Below are positions 1-11,329 of a stretch of DNA of 64,000 bases, piece by piece. The DNA is from Poa pratensis (lineage: Eukaryota; Streptophyta; Magnoliopsida; Poales; Poaceae). Each line of letters begins with the position of its first letter. The first letter of the stretch is position 1. The stretch spans positions 8,425,875-8,489,874 of the forward strand of contig CAMZMU010000069.1 of assembly GCA_947311845.1 (NCBI GenBank), in the 5' to 3' direction. The notes beneath the pieces are model-generated. The model worked only from the letters and a program-made list of their open reading frames with translations. It was not told the origin of the DNA and ran no database searches. A program made the position numbers and the translations under genes.

Positions 1-1459
1 GGAAATGGTGTATGCATATGTTTCTGTCTGATTAAGTTGCACAGCACAACCAGTATGCATATGTTCATTTACCCAACCTAATCTTCAAGCACAGGGCATA
101 GTACAACCACAGAATCACTAGCATAACAAAACAATGAACTCGAATAAAAAGCCTGCAACCAGCCAAGATCCAAGCTCACACACGACTTCATTTCAGCTAG
201 GAACACACGAGTTTGCTTCAATCAAAAATAGAAATTAGTACAAAGAGATGATAATTTACCTGCAAGTAGCTCCCAATCAACTTCAGAACACTGAGGGATC
301 GGAGGTAGGAGATGAGGGAGTTGTCCATTGGTGGCGGAGGTTGTTAAAATGGACCGGCGGCCAGGAGAAATCCCCGGCTCTCGCTGGAGTGCAAGACCGC
401 ATAGTCACCTCGCCGGAGAGCCTCCTCCCAGCAGCGGGCATGGACACCGGTGGACGGAATGTGACGACCAAGCATGTTACGGACCCTCGCTCCCTTCTCT
501 TCCTTCAGTAGCTAGATCAGGACCACCCAGAGGAGCGAGAGGTGGGTAGATCAACTCTCCAATAGTCCTGCCACGAGGACTGTCGTCGGCCGCATGAGTG
601 CCCGCCGTTGACTACTCCCACCTCGCTGATCCCCAGGAGGCGCTCGACGATATCATCTGCTCCTGGCGCCCCGACGATGTAGCCTCGGCATGCCTGCCTG
701 CGTAGAACAATGTCTTGAGCGTGGTCTCCCTCACCGCGCAACCTGTGGGGAGAAATAGTTTTTAGACGGTAGAGGAGGCTGCGGGGAGGCCATATTTGTA
801 TAGGAAAGCGGCGGAGGTCACCACTGCTGGTAGATCGGAGCGGCGGCGGCCGTTAAGGAGGGCGGCGATTTTGGGGACGAGACTTCGGAGTAGGAGGTTT
901 CTGGAGTAGTGTAGAACGTGGGATGATGGACTCGGTTTAGTCCGGGTTTGGAGCAAATTAAACATTGCCCGCGCCGCGCGCAGTCGGTAAAAAATAAGCC
1001 CGCGCGCACGTAACACCAAAATTTTGTTTTCTATTTTTCAGCTCCGCGCACCAAAGTTTTTATTTCTGTTTTCAACTCCGCGCGCATGTAACACCCTTTT
1101 TTCTTTTTTTCAGATTTGCAAATATTCGATCACAGTTCTTTAATATTAAAATAAAATCAATAACTTCAATATATTTATATTCGTGTATGAGTACAAAACT
1201 AACATAATTGCATAAATATATTGTTTATCCTATTTGAAGAAATAGTTCAAATTGGAATTATCTACAGTAAGTAACAACCAATTCATTTAAAATCACATTA
1301 AAATCAGCATAGACCAACGAGATAACCTATTTGTGTCACCTTTGCCCCACAAGGTCACGAGTTTTCTAAATTCTTTTGACTTCACATAGTTGTACCTGCC
1401 AAACTTGCAACATGAATATTTTGAAGCTTTGAATTCGTCTCTGTAATTGTCTTATAGTG
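1..1459. other. Intergenic stretch, no gene recognised
   Basis: No coding region could be supported. Roughly 300-960 is GC-rich and looks like degraded gene or 5'-UTR sequence, with only short overlapping open frames that match no family I recognise. The rest is AT-rich. If the minus-strand Helitron whose 5' end lies near 4967 is long, this segment is part of its interior. I found no 3' Helitron terminus here. Confidence 0.4.
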
Positions 1460-1771
1460 GTGGCGTTATACATATCCAAGGCTTCTCAAATATGCTCTCT
1501 TAATGTCTATACATAGGTGTTAAGAGACATTATGAGGAGTGTCTCAAAAGATGTCTCTATTATTTAGACATTCTAAAAAATGTCTCTTAAAGTGTCTTTA
1601 GAAGAATATTAGAGACAATTTGGAGAATGTCTCTAGTTAGATGTCTCTACTGTTATGGCATTTCTAAAATGTCTCTCTTAATGCCTCTATAGCAATTTGG
1701 ATTAGTCTGGAAGAGACATAGGGGAGAGTGTCTCTATCAGAATGTCCCTACTGCACAGTTTTGTTGTAGTG
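1460..1771 (-). mobile_element. CACTA-type transposon end with subterminal repeats
   Basis: The sequence ends at 1771 with TTTTGTTGTAGTG. Its complement reads CACTACAACAAAA, the usual terminal motif of CACTA (En/Spm) transposons. Inside the terminus, from about 1495 to 1740, the 7-8 base motif ATGTCTCT (or AGAGACAT) recurs about ten times in both orientations, as expected of transposase-binding subterminal repeats. No matching opposite terminus was found, so this may be a broken end or one side of a decayed element. Confidence 0.5.
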
Positions 1772-2035
1772 ATCTATAGGAATTGAAAAATAATCCTAAT
1801 TAGTTACAGCGCAGATCCGTATGCGGGACATAGTTTGTATTAAAATTCTTATTTTTAGGTGCAGAACGAAATAAAATCCTACTGGAAAATGATTCAAAGC
1901 TAAACCAAAAATCAATTCCACAAGCACCTTGTTCTATATCCATTACATTATATATGTACAAATAATTGAGAGAATCATTGCATATTGTTATCTCACCATG
2001 AAATGAAACTGCATAACAGCTTCAAGCTATAAGAT

Positions 2036-2735
2036 GCAAAATAGATGAACACGAGGTAAATGAGATCTTTCAAACCCATGAGTTCTCTCTCCTCTTTATT
2101 TTTTCCGCGATCTATTTGTTCTCGACATAGATAACTCAGCATATAGAAAATAATGATGAAAAGGAACTGCCGTCACTACACATGTAGAATTGCAACTGAA
2201 TACAAAATAAATGAGCTAAACTACATGAATATAAGTAGTTGCAGCCCTAGCAAGAAAATGCACATGCATGCTCCTATAAAATCTAACATGGATATACTCA
2301 GCTTCCAGTAAATAATCTTCAGGAAAACATAAATCACATGAGAGGTTAACTGAAGACCAAATAACTCACAGTCTTCGCATGATTGCAAAATAGATGAACA
2401 CGGAGGTAAATGAGATCTTTCAAACCCATGAGTTCTCTCTCCTCTTTATTTTTTCCGCAAATCTATTTGTTCTCGACATAGATAACTCAGCATACAGAAA
2501 ATAATGATGAAAAGGAGCAGCCGTCACTACACATGTAGAATTGCAACTGACTACAAAATAAATGAGCTGAACTACATGAATATAAGTAGTTGCAGCCCTA
2601 GCAAGAAAATGCACATGCATGCTCCTATAAAATCTAACATGGATATACTCAGCTTCCAGTAAACAATCTTCAGGAAAACATAAATCACATGAGAGGTTAA
2701 CTGAAGACCAAATAACTCACTTTCTTCGCATGATT
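2036..2735. repeat. Two-copy tandem duplication, about 350 bp per unit
   Basis: Unit 1 is 2036-2384 and unit 2 is 2385-2735. They are nearly identical, with only a handful of substitutions and small indels seen by eye, so the duplication is recent. Each unit starts at GCAAAATAGATGAACACG and ends at CTTCGCATGATT. On the minus strand the unit holds the last bases of an exon, a GTGAGT splice donor and the following intron. The duplication therefore repeats an exon-intron junction of the fragment at 2721-4284. Confidence 0.85.
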
Positions 2736-4284
2736 TCTTTGAGGATTGCAGCATCAAGGAAAAGTCATATGCTTCATTAGGAATCCGAACATAATTCCTT
2801 GCCGCTGCATGCCCAAGGGAGCTCTCCCTAAAATAATAGATTGCCCAAGGGATTAACTCACATAGCACAACAATAGAGAAAAAAGCATATGCCTCAATAC
2901 TTTCAACATAGAAAGCTAGAGCAACAATTAATTCATGTTAGTTAAAGGAGGCAAAACCTAGAGCAGAGCTCTCTGCACAAATAAATTGTGAAGATATTTG
3001 ACATCGCCGCACAAGTTGGCGATCAAATGTAGAAGATCATAGGAGTATCGAGGAGGGCATTGTATATATGAAATATTGTGTTCGCATTAATTTTGTCTAA
3101 ACGAACCTAGCTCCCCTGGGTTTCACGACCAATAGTAGTGTCTCGAGGAACAGTTACTGCAGTAGCAACGTACTGTAATAAAATGTAAATATTGGTAGTA
3201 TGCAGGAAACGGCTTAGAGAGGTAACATAATAGTGGGTAGAAACAAAAGAAGTAACTTATCACTAATAGTAGCAGCATATCACTGAATAAGTAAAGAAGA
3301 AGAAGAAAAAACTACCAACATTCATTGGGCTAACACAGGAGCTTTAAACTAATGGAAAGAATATTATGCAATGACAGTGTAACAACAGTTTAGAACTCTA
3401 GAAGTAACCAGGACATGGTAGGGATCAAGACCATACCGCAGTGCATAAAGCTTACTCCTGATGATAAATAGCTGCAGCAAAACACAACGCAGGCCATGGA
3501 GAAAGAGTGCCATCAATCCATCTTTTGTTCCCATCATCCACCGTCTCCATCCATTGGGTGATTGCTAGTGCAGCCTGTAAATCATACGTGCATGAGTGGA
3601 TGGGTAAAAAGGTTAAAATGTCTCTGGGCAAGTGCAAATAATACACAAAGTAACCCAACGAATCTAAACAGTACCAAGCAAGAAATTAGCACCGTTGAGC
3701 TTGTAAAAAATACGACATGCCTCTATCACCATATGGCTGCCACTTTTGATTTCATCACACCATCATCTACATGATTACCTGAAACAAAAACCATGAACCA
3801 CATCAATTTTATTTATCTATTCATGACTTGCAAGCTATTTAAAAATTGACACAAATTAAGAGAACAAATACTATCTTTGCTTCATGATCGATAATCATGT
3901 ACAGCAGAATGTCGAACACCAATTTTAAACTTCACCTACACCTACAGCAATAGATCAAACAGAATTGAGTTATTTGGTTGAGGAATATAAATAAAATAAC
4001 AATGCATGAAACGAATACACACAGGAGCATAACAGTTACATAGAGTAATCTTCTTCTAAAGCATAGTTGAATTTCGGACACATTATAGGCATAGATGAAA
4101 GTATCTTCACACAAAAATAACACATTTTCTAGGGATTAAAAAACAGAGTGAAAAGAGAGATTAAGAGAAAGGGGATGCTGGGCACCTGCGAGAGAAACAA
4201 CCTCCCCTCCGCTTGGCACTGGTGCAGCAGACGCGGTTCCAGCCATACGACGGCGGCCCGCTGGCTGCGGTCGCGCACGTCCAT
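2721..4284 (-). pseudogene. Three-exon fragment of an unrecognised protein-coding gene, probably Helitron-captured
   Basis: I do not recognise the protein. Three exons join in phase on the minus strand. Exon 1 is 4284-4186: it starts at an ATG, encodes MDVRDRSQRAAVVWLEPRLL and onward, and ends CAG/GTGCCC. Exon 2 is 3574-3456, after TTTACAG: it encodes AALAITQWMETVDDGNKRW and ends before GTAAGC. Exon 3 is 2827-2721, after TTTTAG: it contains RNYVRIPNEAYDFSLMLQ and ends before GTGAGT. The phases agree at both junctions, which is hard to get by chance. No downstream exons or stop codon could be assigned, so the gene appears 3'-truncated. It lies just inside, and in the same orientation as, the Helitron 5' end near 4967, which suggests capture by that element. 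Function is unknown; the fragment could still be transcribed. Confidence 0.5.
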
Positions 4285-4302
4285 CCCGCCGCCGACGCCA
4301 TA

Positions 4303-4967
4303 GTCTGCTGTCCTCTGCTCGAAACCAAAACTGCGTGAGCAGAGTGGCGGTGGAAAGAAGGAGAGAGCTGAAAGGACTGACCTAGGAGGCGGCGGATCTT
4401 GTCGATCTCAGGCCCTGTACATGGCGGTTGCTGGGCTCGGGCCTAGGAGGTGGTGGATCTCGTCGATCCCCGGCCCTGTCCATAGCGGCGACCTTGGAGG
4501 TGCGAGCAGATGGGGCTCCGGCTCTCCTCCTCGACGTCGACCCGTGAGGCCCCATGGATCTCCGGCGTGCTGCAGGTCCGTGGAGCGGTAGAAGCCCGCC
4601 ATGACGGCCTGGAGCGGCGAGGGTGGGGAGAGCGGCGGCGCAGTGAGAGAAAGGGGATCGAGCGAGGGAGGAGAAAGGGGAGGGACGATCTTGCGGTGGC
4701 GGTGGAGGCCGCGGCGGGGTGGCGGAGTGGGGGCAAGGCAAGGTGAGGCGGCGGCCAGGGAGAGGAAGACGGGAGCCTGCGAAATGAGGGCAGGCTGCGA
4801 TCTAGGGTTAGGGCTCACCCTATGTGTACGAAGTACCCATGTGCAAATTTCATAAAACGTAGTGGCTTTTTTGCAAAAACGCCATGGGGGTACTGTTCAT
4901 ACTGTAGATGAACAGTACCCCGGTCGCTGGGAGCTCGCGAAATCGGCCAGCTTTCATATACTTAGTA
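4303..4967 (-). mobile_element. Helitron 5' end with GC-rich leader (element extends leftward)
   Basis: On the minus strand this begins TACTAAGTATATGAAAGCTG and continues with a CGATTTCGCGAGC block, an inverted repeat (GTACTGTTCATC... GAACAGTAC) and TTTTTGCAAAAAA. The Helitron at 35431 has the same order of motifs (TATATGAAAGCTGAGC, CGATTTCTCGAGC, hairpin, TTTTTGCAAAAAA, then CTAACCCTAGATC), so the two are relatives. A GC-rich stretch of 5'-UTR character follows at about 4303-4800 and includes a duplicated 50-bp block near 4380 and 4440. The 3' end (hairpin plus CTAG) was not found. A G-run of 14 lies just outside at 4995-5008. Confidence 0.55.
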
Positions 4968-5015
4968 ATGTACCCCAATGGAGAATCCGGGGGCGGGGGG
5001 GGGGGGGGTCCCCTT

Positions 5016-5726
5016 CTTTCACAATCTGTTTTTGCAGTTGATGACATTGCAGAAAATTTTGATCCACATAATCTATAATCGATCTCATTGTTTTCTCTAA
5101 GGCACATTTCATAGAGAGAGTATAGATTTTCCACTTAAGAGGATAAATAATCATGATCTTTGATGTTTTCTAAGCATAGAAATATCTTCGACAAGTATTG
5201 CAATCAAACACGAAGTAAATTTCAAACATCCTCCAGACCAACGTGAAATAGTTTCACACATCCGATATATTTAATTGTCCACTTTTTTATTAGTAGCATG
5301 TTTCATAAGCGTAGGAGGCTGCTTGTGGCAATTAACATTTCCATTGGCGGAGAATATTGGCATGAGAAGAAGAAAGTGCACTTTGACTTAAAGAGTCACA
5401 ATCTTCTGAATCTGTGAGATCCTCGACACCCCATATGGAAGGTACGATTCCACATAATTAAAACGGTAAGTTGGAATGTTTTTCAATAAACTAAGAAATG
5501 TGACTTGTTGAAGGTTAGTATTCTAGGGTAACATGTCGGACATTAATTTATAGGGAAGTGCGTGGAACACTCCCTTGGATGGCACCAGAAAGGATTATAT
5601 GAGGTTGGTTCCAAACCTTTGGTAAATTGCCATACATAGTGGAGAATCGATAGGGGGGCCCAAGCCCCCTCCTTTCACAATTATACAAATGCTTCATGTT
5701 TTGTTTTCATAAAATCTGTAGATAAT
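5016..5726 (+). pseudogene. Raf-like protein kinase pseudogene, copy 1
   Basis: The traces of a Raf-like (PB1-associated MAPKKK type) kinase are scattered and frame-broken. Around 5340-5440 the reading gives a catalytic-loop remnant resembling KVHFDLKSHNLL followed by RDPRHP. Around 5545-5600 the sequence gives an activation-segment remnant like GTLPWMAPE. Most of the rest is intron-like. It is nearly identical to copy 2 over its whole length, so one is a recent duplicate of the other. It ends at the 21-bp repeat 5706-5726, which in copy 3 is an intron/exon boundary. No intact frame remains. Confidence 0.6.
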
Positions 5727-6139
5727 GAGTCTATCCTCACTATCGGGACACACTGCTTACCATCTTACCATATGTCGCATTCTCTTACTCTCACTATCGT
5801 CTATCCTCGCCTCTCCCCCTAACATAACCAACATCAAATGCATTCATAAACGTGCTGCTTGATGGTTTTTGAGCGATCAGAAGCAGCGGTTAGGGACGAA
5901 CCCAACCTTGCCTCCAAGAACGTCATAGACCACCGGGATGACGTCACCAACAATGCTTATGCCAGCGAGCTTGACGAAGTACAAGTTGGGACGTGCACCG
6001 TTCCTCCGTAGGTTTCGGGCCGGATGGTGCCAAATGAGATCGAGGAACCCTGGAATAAGCTAAGGGTCCCACGGTAGGCAGTATGAAAAGGCCACGACTC
6101 GTGATGCTAGAGAGGATAATTATCTACAGATTTTATGAA
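5706..6139. repeat. Segment bounded by a perfect 21-bp inverted repeat
   Basis: The 21-bp sequence at 5706-5726 (containing CATAAAATCTGTAGATAAT) recurs as its exact reverse complement at 6119-6139 and again in direct orientation at 6836-6856. In kinase copy 3 the direct copy is the end of an intron plus the first exon bases (TCTGTAG/ATAATGA). The roughly 390 bp between the inverted copies matches nothing I recognise. This looks like a rearrangement junction, for example an inverted segment joined during duplication, rather than a classic transposon, because the repeat is itself kinase-gene sequence. Confidence 0.6.
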
Positions 6140-6849
6140 CCCCTTCTTTCACAATCTGTTTTTGCAGTTGATGACATTGTAGAAAATTTTGAGCCACATA
6201 ATCTATAATCGACCTCATTGTTTTCTCTAAGGCACATTTCATAGAGAGAGTATAGATTTTCCACTTAAGAGGATAAATAATCATGATCTTTGATGTTTTG
6301 TAAGCATAGAAATATCTTCGACAAGTATTGCAATCAAACACGAAGTAAATTTTAAACATCCTCCAGACCAACATGAAATAGTTTCACACATCCGATATAT
6401 TTAATTGTCCACTTTTTATTAGTAGCATGTTTCATAAGCATAGGAGGCTGCTTGTGGCAATTAACATTTCCATTGGCGTAGAATATTGGCATGAGAAGAA
6501 GAAAGTGCACTTTGACTTAAAGAGTCACAATCTTCTGAATCTGTGAGATCCTCGACACCCCATATGGAAGGTATGATTCCACATACTTAAAATGGTAAGT
6601 TGGAATGTTTTTCAATAAACTAAGAAATGTGACTTATTGAAGGTTAGTATTCTAGGGTAACATGTCGGACATTAATTTATAGGGAAGTGCGTGGAACACT
6701 CCCTTGGATGGCACCGGAAAGGATTATATGAGGTTGGTTCCAAACCTTTGGTAAATTGCCATACATAGTGGAGAATCGAGAGGGGGGCCCTGGCCCCCCT
6801 CCTTTCACAATTATGCAAATGCTTCATGTTTTGTTTTCATAAAATCTGT
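6140..6849 (+). pseudogene. Raf-like protein kinase pseudogene, copy 2
   Basis: This is a near-identical direct duplicate of copy 1. It carries the same catalytic-loop remnant (KVHFDLKSHNLL, then a stop where the family continues VNLRDP) near 6505-6560 and the same GTLPWMAP remnant near 6690-6720. Homology begins at CCCCTTCTTTCACAATCTG in both copies. It runs directly into copy 3 at the intron/exon boundary near 6850. It cannot encode a kinase: frames shift between motifs and the ATP-binding half is missing. Confidence 0.6.
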
Positions 6850-8532
6850 AGATAATGAAGAGCTGCGATCTCGACGAGCTGTATGAACTTGGATCTGGAA
6901 CATTTGGCACTATCTATCTCGGAAAACGGAGAGGACAAATGTGGTCATCAAGAGGTTGCACAATCAATGTTTTGTTAGGGATGCATCAGAGCATGAAAGC
7001 AAGGTGTTTATGTAACGTTTTTTATTCTAGAGAAAATTCCATTTTGTAACCTCAACAATAAATGTGCTCCTTCTTACTTGGACCGTAAACTATAAGACCA
7101 ATAACATTAAATCTTAAACTTTTTGAAACCGTATAAAAAAGTTCCACATTGTTTTTTTTCTATATTTAGGGAACTCAATGAAATGACAACCTTCAAAAGT
7201 CATCAAAGTATATGTATGTAATTTGCAAAATCCCAAGATAAGATAAGGTATATTGTGTTTCTTGATAACACATATATGATCACATACCGGTTGTTGATTT
7301 TTTTGCTGATTTGACCTTTTAGCATTCCCCGCACCCCACAATTATTACTTTTAGATCCTATAAAACTACCCTCCAAACGCGGGGGGGATACTATTACTAT
7401 GTCATGTGAATCATAAACAATACAATAAAATATGTCCCCACTACAAAAAATATATATTTATCTCATGTTATTTTGCACATATCCTAAAATTTATCTTTTT
7501 CTTATGAAATTGTGCACATAATCAATAAATTGTGATCATGTATTTTTAATATTTATGTAAACACCAAATAAAAAAATACTATCATTGTGTCGTAGGTTCT
7601 AATTAAACATGTTTGTAAGGTTAGGCGTTTAATATAGATGGTTATAATTTATGGTCAATAACTGAATTTTTTAGATGCATAATTCTAATTTGACTTGGCA
7701 CCATACTCAAATGTTTGGGCATATTCTTAGTTTTCACTAAAATTTTCATTGTTTTAAACGTTTCTCTACTTTCTTTATACAAAGAATTCAATTTTGGAAC
7801 ACGTTTCTCTACTTTCTTTATACAAAGAATTCAATTTTGGAACAAAGTGGGCAAGCTTTCCTCATGTCATCATCAAAATGTTGTAGCATTAAATGATGTT
7901 GTTCGTGATGGCCCGGTGGCTCTCTATTGCAAGAAAAACTTGGTATGTAGCAGATGGTGCTATTCGACAAGTATTGCAAGAGAACATGAAATAAATTTCA
8001 AAGACCCTCTATACCAATATGTAATAATTTCACACGTCAGATATATTTAATTGTCCATTTTGTGGTTTATAGGATGTTTGATCATAATAGGAGTCTCCTT
8101 GTGGCCATGGACATTACCATTTACATGGAATATTGACACAGAAAAAGATAGTGCACTTTGACTTACATAATTATGATCTTCTCAATATGAGAGATCCTCG
8201 ACACCCCATATGAAAGACACTAGTCCACATACTTAAAATTATTTAGTCATAATGTTTTTCAAGAAACTAAGAAATGTGACTTGTTGGAGGTATGTGATCT
8301 AGGCCTATGAAAGGCTAAATGTCGGTTCGTTTCCGGGGCAGTGCGTGGAACACTCCCTTGGATGGCACCGGAGATGATGGATGGGAGACTTGTTTCTCAT
8401 AAGGTTTCATAATCAGCAAGATCTTTCCTCTTGCACACACTTAATTCCCTTTCTAGGACACGTTCTGATTCATATAGGTGATGTGTACTCCTTTGGAATT
8501 ATGTTGTGGGAGCTTCTCACCGGTAAAGACCA
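6850..8532 (+). pseudogene. Raf-like protein kinase pseudogene, copy 3 (most complete)
   Basis: The motifs occur in the right order for a Raf-like Ser/Thr kinase. A TCTGTAG/ATAATG acceptor at 6850 starts an exon encoding MKSCDLDELYELGSGTFGT (glycine-rich loop). The frame then shifts to VVIKRLHNQCFVRDASEHES (ATP-lysine in VIK, about 6940-7003). HHQNVVALNDVVRDGPV (C-helix to beta-4) lies near 7865-7915, ADGAIRQVLQENMK near 7950-7990, KIVHFDL (catalytic loop) near 8145-8165, then RDPRHP. VSGAVRGTLPWMAPEMMDG (activation segment) is near 8325-8385, and DVYSFGIMLWELLTGKD near 8480-8531. Introns separate several blocks. Frameshifts and in-frame stops make it non-functional. A 43-bp tandem repeat (about 7759-7845) lies in one intron. 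Confidence 0.75.
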
Positions 8533-8736
8533 ACACTTAGATCATAGTGTACAGTAGCTTCTGTTGTAAATTACTAGGCTACCAAGGCATGAAAAAGGTG
8601 TTGGATCTGAACAACTCGCAGAGCTTAGAGCAGGTCAGGGGGGCCACAACCCCCCTCTCCAGGTTTGGCACATGCATGAACTTTTTATTTTATTTTATTT
8701 TCGAGAGAGCTTAGATTAGAATTTTTTGTATGCCCT

Positions 8737-8758
8737 CCCCCCCCCCCCCCCCCCCCCC
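8737..8758. repeat. Poly-C tract (22 C)
   Basis: An uninterrupted C-run follows the kinase pseudogene. Similar runs occur at 18820-18840 (21 C), 4995-5008 (14 G) and 29827-29837 (11 G). Their exact lengths may not be reliable in an assembly. Confidence 0.9.
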
Positions 8759-8929
8759 AGAACTCATATATTGTATTTCTTACCACCAAGACTTGGCAAC
8801 TCTACCACTATTTTGAAGCATCTTAATTATTGTGTCAAATTTATCCCATTTTAACTTTCGTACATTTCCCGTGTGTATTCCTATTGTTCTGAAGCTAAAA
8901 AGTTTTGACGAAACATTATGTGTCAAAGA

Positions 8930-9380
8930 CAGATATTGTGAAACATGAATAAAAGATCTTCACCCCTCGTTTCACGGTTTCTTTTTGAAGTGTGATGACA
9001 TTGCATAAATATTTTGAGCTACATAATCTATAATCGATCTCATTGCTTTCTCTGGTGCCACCATTCATAGAGAGGTAGATATGTTACAATTAAGACGATG
9101 AATAATCATGGTCTTTGATGTTTTCTATAAATAGAAATCTATTCGACAAGTACTGCAAGCAAACATGAAGTAAATTTCAAACATCCTCAAGACCAACATG
9201 TAAAAATTTCACAAATCACATATCTTTAATTTTCCATGTTTTATTAGTAGGATGTTTGATAATCATAGGAGGCTCCTTGTGTGGTAATAGACATTGGCAT
9301 TTGCGTGGAGTGGCACTTTGGCTTAAAGAGTGTCAGTCTTCTCAATATGTGAGATCCTCGACACCCCATATCAAAGGTAC
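8930..9380 (+). pseudogene. Raf-like protein kinase pseudogene, copy 4
   Basis: This is a further diverged partial copy. The intron block around CATAATCTATAATCGATCTCATTG (here about 9012-9040), the ATTCGACAAGTACTGCAAGCAAACATGAAG block near 9130-9175, and a catalytic-loop remnant with GTGGCACTTTGGCTTAAAGAG then GATCCTCGACACCCC near 9305-9370 all match copies 1-3 in the same order. It ends abruptly where unrelated AT-rich sequence starts. No usable frame remains. Confidence 0.5.
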
Positions 9381-11220
9381 GTGAGAGAGGCTCCCACTAT
9401 AATAATTAAACAAAGAAAGGGCGGATATCCATTTTGGCTAGGAGAACTGGATGCTCCTATCACGGGATATATATTTAAAATGTCTAAAAATAGCGAAAAA
9501 ATTCTAATGCACACAAAGTTTCACAAAAAAAGACAATTTGTGTGCCCTTTGTAAAAATACAAAATATGCCTTGTAAAAAGTCATTTGGAGCACCGAATAT
9601 GTCTTTTTACATAACACAAAAAAAATCGCAAAAAAGTATGTGACAACATAAATTGTTCGGGTATACACCCGAAAATTTATATCAGGCTTTTTACATTTTA
9701 AAATGATTTTGAAAAGTATTTTCCATAATGGAACTAGATCCTCCCGTGAGCCAAACCACCAGTCCATGAAATAGTGCCTACAAGAACTTATATATGGTCA
9801 CAATCGGGCCGTAGGGCCAAACCAAGGAAATAACTTTCAAAGGGTTAACAACTATTGAGTTTAGGTGTTCCGTTGCAACACTCCATCCTATGAAATAGCG
9901 ACCTACATAGGGGCAACCAAGAAACAAGTGGCAACCAACTCCAAACTTTGCGATTTTACGGTAGAATCCTTCAAATTTAACATTTGGCCTCTCGATACAT
10001 TATGATAAACTTGAGGATATATTTGAGAAGAGACTAAGTAGCCGACGAGCTCAAAACATGTCCTAGAGCGGTTGTTTGACTCTTATTAATTCGGTATGAA
10101 GCTACCTCTGTATTTTTTTCATGCGCTTTTTTGGATTCTTATCAACTTTGAGGTTATTTTTGCAGTCTAATCAACATAAGAGTAAGTATACTGACTATAA
10201 TGGAGAATCCTTTGAGTATATAAGGATCAGAGGGAATGAACATATACGTCCTTGGTTTAAAAAAGTAACCAAATATATGGGACAAATGGGCGTTACTCCC
10301 TCTCTTACTGCTAAACCGAGAGATTTCCATTTGTCGATAAAACTTACGCGGGTCGAAAAAAATTGTTTTCCATTTTGACTTGTTTAAAGGTGAGAACAAA
10401 ACTATAGATTTAGATAACGTCAAACTCCACTAGTGTGCAAAAAAATCAATACTAAATAATTTATATTCTATGCCACACAAAAATAACTAATCTGGTAGAA
10501 TTTCAAATTTTGCTTTGGTTTTTTTCACCTTAATAGGGTTCATAGTTATGTACATCCAGGAAATATTTTGTTCTGATTATTTGAAGTTTACAAATAATAT
10601 TTTTGATTTTTTTCGCTTAAAGAGCTTCATGGAGCCCCGGGTTCCTAAATGAAGCACTCGGATTCCGGTCTTTTATGAGGGATTTTTTTTCTTCTGCGAT
10701 GACATATGGGAATGTTTTCTCTTCCGTGGAATAGTGGTAGCCGTGCATAAGCGCATAAGGGCTAGCTCCGGGTTCGAGTCATCACTTCTACCTTAATGAT
10801 AAAGCTGGGTGGAGTCCCGCTCTGGTCTTGTTGTTTTTTTCGTGCGGAGTGTTATATTCGCTGAACCCCTGACTTTTGTTTCATTTCATTGGACTCGAAC
10901 AGGGGAAACTGCCTTTGCTAAAAGCTGCGTTGTACTGTTAGCATCTGACGGGAAAAGTAAATCCTCCTGTCCAGCCAAAGCAATATCCTTTGCGGCCTAA
11001 CTAACCACCTAAGCTAATCACTGGCCAACTTGCACTCGTTTGCCTCCAAGGAACAAGCGTAGCACGACCATATTCTCGGTCGCAGCCGTCACATTGACAC
11101 CAAAAGGCTGGAATTCAAGAAAGATTATACTCCACCCCCAAAAGGTTAAAGGCTAATAAAGCAGCTCGCTCGGGCCAAACTAAAAAGTATTTGCCTCCAC
11201 GCAATGCGGCTATGTGCATG
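9381..11220. other. Intergenic AT-rich stretch, no gene recognised
   Basis: Nothing coding is supported. About 9430-9770 and 10430-10640 look like decayed MITE-type DNA: short oligo-A/oligo-T foldbacks of the kind also seen near 27067 and 59340. At about 10733-10790 the text GTGGTAGC ... GGGTTCGAGTC resembles tRNA-type A and B boxes and could be a SINE trace, but I cannot support boundaries. Confidence 0.35.
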
Positions 11221-11275
11221 TATGTACTCCCTAGACCATTTTTGTGACATCTTTTTTCGAACGGAGGGAGTACTT
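11221..11275. mobile_element. Internally deleted Stowaway-type MITE remnant
   Basis: TACTCCCT... at about 11225 and ...CGAACGGAGGGAGTA ending about 11271 are the two Stowaway ends around only some 40 bases. The inner bases (AGACCATTTTTGTGACATC) match the right half of the element at 13084-13165, so this is a deleted relative. Confidence 0.6.
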
Positions 11276-11329
11276 ACCTTGATCTGCATAGTCTGACTAG
11301 CAAACACGATGTGTTTGTTGACATCATAC

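Noticed and set aside
10728..10850. tRNA gene or SINE with B box GGGTTCGAGTC
   Set aside because: No cloverleaf could be formed and the A box is poor; no target duplication, so only noted.
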